A DNA stretch of 11,996 nt from Smittium mucronatum (lineage: Eukaryota; Kickxellomycota; Harpellomycetes; Harpellales; Legeriomycetaceae). This document shows positions 7,101 to 11,996 of the stretch, piece by piece. The DNA lies in the NCBI GenBank assembly GCA_001953115.1, contig LSSL01000519.1, positions 1-11,996 of the forward strand. Direction: 5' to 3'. Under the pieces are notes generated by a model that was not told the DNA's origin, did no database searches, and saw nothing but the letters and a program-made list of their open reading frames with translations. Every line of letters begins with the position of its first letter. The first letter of the stretch is position 1. A program made the translations under genes and the position numbers.

Positions 7101-9133
7101 CACAAACATTTTTTAATTTTCTATAAAACAAAACGAAGCCAACCATCCTAATAGCATAATCAATAAAAAAGGAAATGTTGATTTAGGGAAATAAATTATT
7201 GCTTATAATAAAGAAAAATGATTTTGATTATATTAAAATATAAAAGATTACCCAAAAATGAAGTAGAATATTAATAGCAGCATAATCGATTTAAGAAACA
7301 CTTTCTTTCCTGAAAGTATAGACTTGAATAGAATCTATAATACCCAATTCAATGACAAAAGGAATGATATAGATATTTTAAAAAAGTTGGCTTATGTTAG
7401 AATATAAATAAGCAATGTTATGCAGCGCCTTAAAAGTGGTTTTAATCCTTCAAACTTACCCTAATATTTGAGCTCAACAGGAAGAATCGAATAAACCTTA
7501 GAGCAAATAAACCCAAAAAGAATTTTCTCAAATCTGGGTTTAATATGGGGTTGATTGCTGAAAAATACAGTACTATACATATAATATCAACCGAGTCAAA
7601 AAAAGATTGGAAGACTGGAATTTTGGATACTGAAAAAGATGTTTTATTATGCCTTAAATTTTCATCTAATAATCCTGATTTCTTCTTTGTTGGGGACTTT
7701 TTATCATCTTTTTTTAATAAAAATTTTTTGGCTATAGAGATCAGATCAGTTTCAGGGCTGAAAAAAAGACCGCATACTACAGCTTTCCCAAAAATCACTA
7801 GTCTATGGGATTTGAATTAATGATTTCAAAAAATTTAAATTGATAAGAAAATCAACAAAAAAAATGAAATGGGTAGATTTAATGAAAATAATCTTACAGA
7901 AAAAACCAGTTTAAGACTTTTGTAACCTTAATAGAAATCTTTTGGTTGGGCAAAAATATTTCATCGCTAAATACTGGATGAACGGCATAAAATGCTGCCT
8001 GAATTATGAGTGCTGATATTAATATGAAACTGAAAATTCTAGAAAGATAATAAGATTTGAAAATAAACGAAGATCTAATTTAATTTTTAAAAAAAATAAT
8101 CTCTTTTCATTCTCTTTTTTACGAGAGTAAATGGCTAAAATTTGGAGATGCTGTTATAGCTCATCCTTTAATTTCTATTAGTAATAGATAATTGATAGAT
8201 GTACCTTTTTGAAAACATAATACAAAGAAAAATGCGTATTCTATTCTTTCTTCCAAATAAAAATAAAGTCTTTCCCGTAAGGTCAAATCTTTTGGGTCTG
8301 ATATTTGCGATAAAGTCACTGAATTTATTTTCAGAACTATTTTTATTGTATGAATTTTTATCTTCAAGCTTGAGGTCTCCATTATTACAATTGTGATTTT
8401 TATTAGGATTTTGTTTCTGGGAGATTGGATCGCTATTAAAAAAATTTGCAGGAAATTTCGATTCAAAACATGCGGCAAATGGAGCATCCGTGTTTATACA
8501 TTTATTATCTATTCTATCAGAAAATATCTTTTTCCAGAGCTTTTCATCGTAGATGTTGTTATCAGTATTAAGGGACTTATTCAGAATAGTATCCCCGGAT
8601 TCACTAGTTTTAATTGGAGGGCAAGCAGCTTCTACAGATAAATGGCCTATATAATCTACCAGAGCTGAAATTAGCCTTTTAAATAAAATAAAAAACATGG
8701 ATTTTCTGAGTTTTTTGAATTTCTCGTTTCTTTTTGTATACCTCACCCACTTTTTGGGCCTCATTATTTTTAAAAACGACTTTATTTTGAATTTTATTTT
8801 TCTCATTGTAATACTCTTTCTAAATTTTGATGCTAAAGATCTTATAGCTTTGAGCCAATTTGATGGACTGCATCCAATTTTGGATATTTGGGAATTTTTT
8901 CGAAAACTGCTGTGATATCTGTTCTCAGATCTATTCGAAATAATGGGGGGAGTTTTATCAAGATATCCTTTTTTAAAATCGATATCATTATCTTGAGTAA
9001 AATCCCTCAGTGCTACATCGCTGTTGTCAGTATAATAGGAACTTTCGTCACTATCTGTGAATAAACCACTGTAGTCACTTTGACTGTAGTAAGATTTTTC
9101 CTCATTTTCATCTATAAAGTATAATTTTTTCAT
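1065..9133 (-). CDS. CCH1: Cch1-like four-domain calcium channel alpha subunit, 17 exons (join)
   Basis: Pore-forming subunit of the fungal high-affinity calcium uptake channel. In characterised fungi Cch1 acts at the plasma membrane with Mid1 to admit Ca2+ after stress, store depletion or pheromone. Exons, 5' to 3' on the minus strand: 9133-8205, 8038-7898, 7802-7460, 7334-7252, 7147-7092, 6943-6801, 6705-6624, 6548-6374, 6289-6000, 5913-5618, 5538-5458, 5349-4985, 4905-4852, 4799-4638, 4532-1977, 1902-1378, 1197-1065. The sum is 6414 bp, giving 2137 residues, close to yeast Cch1 (about 2000). Order: acidic N-tail (1-280), domain I (about 290-650), domain II (about 690-990), linker, domain III (about 1110-1455), domain IV (about 1500-1740), EF-hand-like segment (about 1762-1790), Ser-rich tail. 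The aligned pore residues are Q594, S913, E1401 and E1680. Each junction keeps the frame. The family call is very secure; the start, the exon 13/14 boundaries and the exon 9 acceptor are less so. Regulation by calcineurin is known for yeast Cch1, but I see no docking motif here. Confidence 0.93.
1378..1902 (-). CDS. CCH1: CCH1 exon 16: cytoplasmic Ser-rich C-terminal tail
   Basis: Follows acceptor TTCTTTAG. It begins VNESIEYNSMRDKANETLNK, a charged helix-like segment after the EF-hand region. After about 50 residues it becomes Ser-rich (for example SYGSIVPSSSEIS and SNGSFTSLASMRSSVSND). This looks like a disordered, phosphorylatable tail; no known docking motif was recognised. The donor is TC|GTAAGTT, phase 2. 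Confidence 0.88.
1977..4532 (-). CDS. CCH1: CCH1 exon 15: domains III and IV, EF-hand-like region
   Basis: One 2556-base exon. It has SLFIFSPENKFR, domain III with outer-loop Cys residues, the pore VSNEGWTDMM (Glu codon 3530-3532), S6, then AYLTNEQRLW of the III-IV linker. Domain IV has an almost uncharged S4 (LILLSYKILLFFDQTNEFLL), SLYGLTRAGPQ, the pore IRFSFGENWNYFMIDLT (Glu codon 2693-2695), ENPYC and S6. An EF-hand-like loop, DPNGDGHISIKV, lacks the acidic residue at loop position 12, so strong Ca2+ binding is doubtful. A linker, TRAGPQF, and the pore IV motif are near-diagnostic of Cch1. The exon starts after TTTTGCAG, not at the earlier in-frame TTG at 4546. Confidence 0.96.
4638..4799 (-). 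CDS. CCH1: CCH1 exon 14: polar II-III linker
   Basis: A hydrophilic segment with YFDRDPNECPNEISGD and a Ser/Thr-rich part, TNTSTISSSETYSE. The donor GTAAGTTA is strong and phase 2, matching the acceptor of exon 15. The start is uncertain: the TAG ending at 4800 leaves a 52-base intron, shorter than all others in the gene, while the TAG ending at 4743 leaves 109 bases and starts the exon at 4742. Both keep the frame. Confidence 0.5.
4852..4905 (-). CDS. CCH1: CCH1 exon 13: start of II-III linker
   Basis: The 54-base reading GKYNIYRILPKKPILFKQR resembles the conserved Cch1 pattern FNxYRxxxxxP after domain II, which is why the acceptor AACTAG was preferred to GAAG four bases further on. The donor G|GTAAAA then precedes an in-frame TAA. 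If the GAAG acceptor is used instead, no intron is needed and 4901-4638 reads as one open exon. Confidence 0.55.
4985..5349 (-). CDS. CCH1: CCH1 exon 12: domain II pore and S6
   Basis: Codes for the outer loop, the pore helix and filter in NFQLFTGSDLSIIMMEVG, and S6 (FQCIFYFFTNYILLHAVTGL), followed by a charged segment ESEKKYLQLEMYYKS. In gapless alignment with the family pattern FQxLTGExW the filter Glu is replaced by Ser (codon 5230-5232) and the following Trp by Leu. The acceptor is TTTACAG; the donor GTAATT is phase 2. Confidence 0.88.
5458..5538 (-). CDS. CCH1: CCH1 exon 11: domain II S4-S5 linker and S5
   Basis: An 81-base phase 0 to phase 0 exon with acceptor AAAAATAG and donor GTAAGA. 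It reads LQVVGNFGKSSS followed by a hydrophobic S5 ending VCSVF. Position, length and hydrophobicity fit the linker and S5 of domain II. Confidence 0.85.
5618..5913 (-). CDS. CCH1: CCH1 exon 10: domain II S2 to S4
   Basis: Codes for S2 (MRVFVAVFWLEIVFNFIKQ), S3 (FYWNVFNLIIVLLTTAINAS) and an S4 with FRLIRVYLTTKPIK that keeps two Arg at three-residue spacing plus Lys. The acceptor is CATCTTAG; the donor GTAAGA is phase 0. Confidence 0.9.
6000..6289 (-). CDS. CCH1: CCH1 exon 9: I-II linker and domain II S1
   Basis: Codes for the short I-II linker and S1 of domain II (RKFWNFVICIDVFFLTLFAG). Two tandem acceptors, TAG ending at 6290 and CAG ending at 6284, both keep the frame and differ by two residues (Asn-Arg). 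I chose the TAG because nearly all other acceptors in this gene are TAG. Confidence 0.83.
6374..6548 (-). CDS. CCH1: CCH1 exon 8: domain I selectivity filter and S6
   Basis: Opens with the filter residue Gln (codon 6544-6546) in SQGYSDIMYEVMDG. The S6 helix follows (VYFNIIVIMAQLFLVDILVA), then VSLELFNEMRESE, matching the NLFVAVITNMFxEI end of domain I. The acceptor is AAATCTAG and the donor GTAATA, phase 2. Confidence 0.88.
6624..6705 (-). CDS. CCH1: CCH1 exon 7: domain I pore helix
   Basis: Codes for AISDQYPRFISYRSIYSSIL and then ITFLIST, the pore helix leading to the selectivity position. The donor A|GTAATT was chosen over the downstream GTTAGT because only the former joins exon 8 in frame, giving ISTSQGYSD, which aligns without gaps to the fungal pattern SxSANTFSD. 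Confidence 0.83.
6801..6943 (-). CDS. CCH1: CCH1 exon 6: domain I extracellular pore turret
   Basis: Codes for the outer loop between S5 and the pore helix. Three Cys residues sit in NCGGQL and GWICPEHQICM, matching the CGG and LCPxGQxC signatures of Cch1 turrets, which probably form disulfides. The acceptor is AATTATAG; the donor GTAATA follows the codon ATG, phase 0. Confidence 0.87.
7092..7147 (-). CDS. CCH1: CCH1 exon 5: end of S5, ends at a GC donor
   Basis: A 56-base exon reading GMVGFVLFYRKLKNVC, which matches the end of S5 and the conserved IxGVQSFKxSLRRxC region of fungal Cch1. The only donor that keeps the frame to exon 6 is AAAAG|GCAAGT, a classic GC-AG donor context. GT alternatives inside this exon lead to stop codons or lose the Cys-containing motif. 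Confidence 0.8.
7252..7334 (-). CDS. CCH1: CCH1 exon 4: domain I S4-S5 linker and S5
   Basis: An 83-base exon with acceptor TATTATAG and donor GTAATC. It reads ILFKSILSGKK followed by a hydrophobic S5 helix ending FYFIFG. The start matches the linker family pattern ILRSLKKAAP. The frame enters in phase 0 and leaves in phase 2. Confidence 0.85.
7460..7802 (-). CDS. CCH1: CCH1 exon 3: domain I S2 to S4
   Basis: Completes S2 (LVIFGKAVVCGLFF), then a Lys-rich cytoplasmic loop with KKDDKKSPTKKK, S3 (VDIICIVLYFSAINPI) and S4 (LFALRFIRFFLLSSNIR). S4 keeps only a few Arg residues, so this voltage sensor is weak, as is usual in Cch1. The donor GTAAGTTT follows an AGG codon, phase 0. Confidence 0.9.
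7898..8038 (-). CDS. CCH1: CCH1 exon 2: domain I S1 and S1-S2 loop
   Basis: The acceptor is CTTTCTAG and the donor GTAAGATT; both flanking introns are phase 2. It codes for the hydrophobic helix FSFILISALIIQAAFYAVHP (S1), a short outer loop, and the start of S2 (LNWFF). The reading frame continues exactly from exon 1 and into exon 3. This exon is too short to be found from open frames alone. Confidence 0.88.
8205..9133 (-). CDS. CCH1: CCH1 exon 1: acidic N-terminal tail and entry to domain I
   Basis: Codes for about 309 residues. The first 70 are rich in Asp, Ser and Tyr, followed by a strongly basic stretch (about residues 90-150) and then a polar Asn/Lys-rich segment. The exon closes with TLFLFGRKNRIRIF, which corresponds to the motif Cch1 proteins carry just before S1 (compare SLFIFSPENKFR before domain III in exon 15). 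The start chosen is the first ATG in the frame, with A at -3. The frame is open upstream to a TGA at 9230-9232 but holds no further ATG, so an upstream coding exon cannot be excluded. The donor AG|GTACAT is slightly off consensus and phase 2. Confidence 0.82.
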
Positions 9134-10531
9134 GCTGTTATTTATTATTTTTCTTTTCTTTTGTCGATTAGGAGGAGTTTTCAATGATAAATAGACTTTT
9201 GAAATAAGATAAGACTTTATGAATTCTTCTCAAAGCAAATGTAGCAAACGGACGATTCGTTTTCAATTCTGTATTATAAGAAAATTCCTATTGAACTACC
9301 TATTTCCAAAATCTGCAACTGAATTTCTTTTGCAATAATAATCCACCTAAAATCGAAAGGGGGTATTTGCATAAAACTCGGGCTTATCCAAATATCATAG
9401 ATTATTTAACAGAAACATAGCCTTAGAAGTTCTAGATGCGTTTTTTTTAATATATGTATTTTATTAGATGCTTAGCATTAATTTTTTATGCCTTTCGCTT
9501 CGGCACAATTAAAAACGAAAAAAAAAAAATTCTTTTATTAAAAGGGGTTTTTTGAGATCGAAATGTCAGGCTCTTAAAACTAATATGCGTTATATAATCT
9601 AACCCGTATAGATTTAAAAAATAACAATATTTCGTTCATAGATTAACTTTGAATTTATTTTATACTGCTTATACAATTATGCACATTTATTATTTTATTA
9701 ATGCAGCTTTCATTTATTCTTTTCTAATAAAAATGTTATAAATATCATATCAAAAAATGTGTTTTAAAAAGATTTTGGAATTAGCTATATGACCTCGTAA
9801 AAATAAGTATGTTTGAAATTTTATTTTCGCCTATGATTGGTAAAGGCTCTCAATAAAACATAATCTGTACAATTTGCTAAAAATATACAAATAATCAAGT
9901 AATAACAGGCTATTTCTGCGTGCGATGATATTAAATTCGATTTCCAAGATTAATGAAAATATATATTTATGAATTTCTAAAAACATTTTGTATTTTAGTA
10001 TTTAAATTTTTTTGGCCCCGAAGAATTATTAAATTCCTATTTTCGAAATCCAAGATTTTTTTTCATCGCAGAATTTTATTATAAGATAACATCAGTAAAG
10101 CTTTAAGAAGAAAATTTGGCAAAAAAAGGTACAAGTCATTGAAAATATTTATATCCTCAGAGCTAAAAGAATGAGAATCCAAGATTTTTCATTTTATAAA
10201 AATAATAGATAACCCAATAATAAGTGCTAATTGTTAATAAAATGTTTTTTTTGGCATAGAAATGAGTGATATTTTTGCGCTGTCGGTCTTAAAATTGTTA
10301 TCAGGTAAATTAATGTGGGGGATAAGGAACTAACTTTTAGCATTACAATTTTTTAGAAGTGTGTTTCGAATTACCGACTTATTGATAAATTGATAAATCC
10401 GACCTAGAACTTGCTGATAAATCAGTAATAATAGGGAGCACTAGCTGTATTAAACCAAATCAATTTAGCATTATGACATACCAATAAAATACGCAGATTA
10501 GATTTATTTTCGCTAGATATTGGACTAAGAA
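9134..10531. other. Upstream non-coding interval of CCH1
   Basis: About 1.4 kb without a supportable gene; it probably contains the CCH1 5' UTR and promoter. On the minus strand a TATA-like TTATAATA lies near 9270-9280, about 140 bases before the ATG, which is weak evidence in this composition. Small repeats: TCCAAGATT three times (9943, 10049, 10178) and TGATAAAT three times (10383, 10391, 10415), the last inside a CTGAT-AA-ATCAG hairpin. Confidence 0.5.
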
Positions 10532-10854
10532 CTACACCTTTTCACTAGCAATTTCAAAAATAGTGAAAGGAAATAAAAATATATTAAATTCTAATTGGAT
10601 TTAGTGCAATCAAATTCAAGAATAGAGAAAATCTATTGGTTAATAGTGCAAGCTAATTAGAAGTAGTGAAAATGGATTCGAAAATAGCGAAATAATTTGG
10701 TAATTAGTACAATCTAATTGGGTGTAGTGAAAATGAATTTGAAAATAGTGTAATTGGATTCAAAAAAAGTGAAAACTAGTTCATAAATGGTAAATTCTAA
10801 TTGGAAAATGGTGAGTTCTAATTGGTAAAATGTAAGCTCTAATTCTAAAAGATG
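10532..10854 (+). repeat. Left arm of foldback element, degenerate tandem units
   Basis: Repeats of about 60 bases built around TAATTGG, GTAGTG, TTCGAAAATAG and TAGTGCAA-like words, for example at 10592, 10653, 10717 and 10795. The innermost part (AATGTAAGCTCTAATTCTAA, about 10829-10848) matches the innermost part of the right arm. The 63-codon open frame on the minus strand here is an effect of the repeat. Confidence 0.65.
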
Positions 10855-11125
10855 TAAATGGGTTATTCCTTTACGTACCAGACGTTTCGACTCGCAGAGT
10901 TTCACATATCCTTTTTAGTAAAAACATTGGTTAGTGATATTATAATATTTATTCATTGGAAATAGTGGCAATAGCAAATAATAATTCTTAAAAGTCTAAA
11001 TCAAGCAAACAAGTCAAATATTTGATAACTTTACATAGTTATTTGTCCAATAGTATGAAGAAATAAAATTAGTACTTAATTCTATATGAAAAAAAGAGTC
11101 TGGTCTGTCTAAGATTCTCCCATAT

Positions 11126-11408
11126 ATCGTTTTTCGAATTAGAATTTACATTTTTCCAATCTGGCCCCACTTTTTACCAATTAAACTGTACAATTTACCA
11201 AACAATTTATACTACATCCAATTAGTATGTACTATTTGCGAACCAATTTTCATTATTCTTGAATTTGAACCAGCTACATCCAATTATTTTGCACTATTTA
11301 CGAACCAATTTTCACTATTCTTGAGCTCAACTGCACTACACCCAATTAGAATTTACTACTCTTGTATTTGCTTTCACTATTTTTGAAATTGCTGGTGAAA
11401 AAGTGTAG
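11126..11408 (-). repeat. Right arm of foldback element, about 62-bp units
   Basis: Read on the minus strand, successive units begin TAATTGGGTGTAGTG, TAATTGGATGTAG and TAATTGGATGTAG at a spacing of about 62 bases. Each of the first two contains TTCAAGAATA or CTCAAGAATA and GAAAATTGGTTCG. The units are better preserved than those of the left arm. Confidence 0.65.
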
Positions 11409-11583
11409 AGCTTCATATATTTCTGATTAAATGTGATATATCAATTAATCAATAGTATAAAAACGCTGATTAACCAAAAATAATTAGAAAAGCTGGTTAT
11501 GACACGCTCTAAGCAATTAATTTATTGGCATTAAACGCAAATAAAACTTCAAGTTAAAAATAAAAATTAAGAACCAAATAGTA

Positions 11584-11619
11584 CCCCTAAGAGTGAAATA
11601 CTTTGCCGTGGTTTAGGGG
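11584..11619. repeat. Inverted repeat CCCCTAA / TTAGGGG
   Basis: CCCCTAA at 11584-11590 and its exact reverse complement at 11613-11619, with a 22-base loop. It lies exactly where the sequence changes from AT-rich to GC-richer. Confidence 0.55.
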
Positions 11620-11624
11620 CTTAA

Positions 11625-11648
11625 TAGTGTACTTTTCGAAGTACACTA
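11625..11648. repeat. Perfect 10-bp hairpin with TTCG loop
   Basis: TAGTGTACTT, loop TTCG, AAGTACACTA. The stem is perfect and the tetraloop is of the UUCG type if transcribed, although closed by a U-A pair. It follows the CCCCTAA repeat by six bases. Confidence 0.65.
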
Positions 11649-11996
11649 GACTAAAATTTCACGCAGCGTTGCACAATTCTTGGTTGGGAGTAGTGGAGAT
11701 AGCGCACAGCGATTCTGAGGACAGCGATTCCAGAGGAGGACCATCTAGAAACAGGAGGAACCGATCGTTTAGCACAGCTGAGACATAGTCTAGTGCACAA
11801 GTCCAGCGTTCGACAGTCAGACGGATCTCAGCGTCTATCAGCTATTTGTGGGAAAGCCATGTCGATCAAACTCACGTTTGGGTAGAAGCCTAATTTTATT
11901 AATCCTGTTAGAAGTAGGCTCTGACTAGGAGCTCAATAGCTTCAATGAACTGTTTTTCATTGACAAAGAGCTTAATTCATGACTGCACGTAACCTC
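11649..11996. other. GC-richer block of unknown nature, cut by the window end
   Basis: GC is 63 of 120 bases at 11701-11820, against 13 of 60 at 10561-10620. No convincing start codon or long frame: two overlapping plus-strand frames stay open for about 60 codons (to 11788, with an acidic SDSEDSDSRGG stretch; and 11705-11886) but lack an ATG. It contains a 15/16-base tandem pair beginning ACAGCGATTC at 11706 and 11721, AGCCTA with TAGGCT around 11888, and a perfect hairpin TCAATGAA-CTGTTT-TTCATTGA at 11942-11963. It could be the end of a retroelement, a structured RNA, or an eroded exon. Confidence 0.45.

Larger units (their letters stand above)
10532..11408. mobile_element. Foldback/MITE-like non-autonomous element
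   Basis: The two ends are inverted copies. The left end reads CTACACCTTTTCACTAGCAA and the right end, reverse complemented, CTACACTTTTTCACCAGCAA; both continue TTTCAAAAATAGTGAAAG. The left arm is about 323 bases (10532-10854) and the right arm about 283 (11126-11408), around a loop of about 271 bases with no coding frame. The arms are made of degenerate units. No transposase is present and no clear target duplication flanks it, so it would be non-autonomous and old. Both ends are judged from the inverted match alone. Confidence 0.7.

Noticed and set aside
8161..8487. 108-codon minus-strand frame overlapping exon 1
   Set aside because: Shadow in another frame; the exon 1 frame carries the Cch1 pre-S1 motif and joins exon 2 in frame.
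1065..9133. Separate short genes or a pseudogene instead of one spliced gene
   Set aside because: All fragments align in order to one channel, with consensus splice sites at the breaks and no frame error; a pseudogene would not keep 16 junctions in frame.
9134..9184. TTG start upstream of the ATG at 9133
   Set aside because: Non-ATG initiation is not expected for a spliced eukaryotic gene; the ATG at 9133 has a favourable A at -3.
10714..10905. 63-codon minus-strand frame with ELELTFYQLELT-like repeats
   Set aside because: It lies in the left arm of the foldback element and its periodicity mirrors the DNA repeat; it lacks any other sign of coding.
10532..11408. CRISPR-like array
   Set aside because: Repeats are degenerate, inverted between the two arms and without uniform spacers; the genome is eukaryotic.
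10441..11540. Direct similarity between the outer flanks of the foldback element (GCTG-ATTAA-CCAAA and TTATGACA words near 10446 and 11468)
   Set aside because: Partial, gapped and in AT-rich sequence; not good enough to call a target duplication or an enclosing repeat.
11603..11788. 61-codon plus-strand frame
   Set aside because: Starts with TTG, runs through the perfect hairpin, and has no homology I recognise; treated as an unexplained block instead.

Overview
The window is AT-rich eukaryotic DNA. It holds one large intron-rich gene on the minus strand, flanked by non-coding DNA that carries inverted-repeat structures. I rebuilt the gene by hand: 17 exons from an ATG at 9133 down to a TGA at 1065-1067. 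Every junction keeps the frame, the exons sum to 6414 bases, and the product is about 2137 residues. It is a four-domain voltage-gated-type calcium channel alpha subunit of the fungal Cch1 family. The strongest evidence is the domain III-IV block in one 2.5 kb exon. That block has the Cch1-type pre-domain motif SPENKFR, a pore III NEGW motif, an AYLTNEQ motif in the III-IV linker, a pore IV FGENWN motif followed by ENPYC, and an EF-hand-like segment with DPNGDG.

Organism: the Cch1-type channel, introns of about 50-180 bp with GTAAG-like donors and mostly TAG acceptors, standard stop codons and strong AT bias point to an AT-rich, fast-evolving fungus, possibly an early-diverging lineage. I cannot name the genus.

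Layout: 1-430 is a non-coding stretch dense in hairpin-forming inverted repeats. 728-886 is a small inverted-repeat element in the 3' flank. 1065-9133 is the CCH1-like gene. 9134-10531 is upstream non-coding DNA with no gene I can support. 10532-11408 is a foldback or MITE-like element whose two long inverted arms are built from degenerate repeats of about 62 bp. 11584-11996 is an abruptly GC-richer block that starts with two hairpins and runs off the window; it is probably the edge of another element or gene.

Points of interest in the channel: the selectivity ring reads Q-S-E-E instead of the E-E-E-E of animal calcium channels. One intron appears to be GC-AG. The II-III linker admits three alternative splice models that all keep the frame. 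Domains I and II are cut into many small exons, while domains III and IV share one exon.
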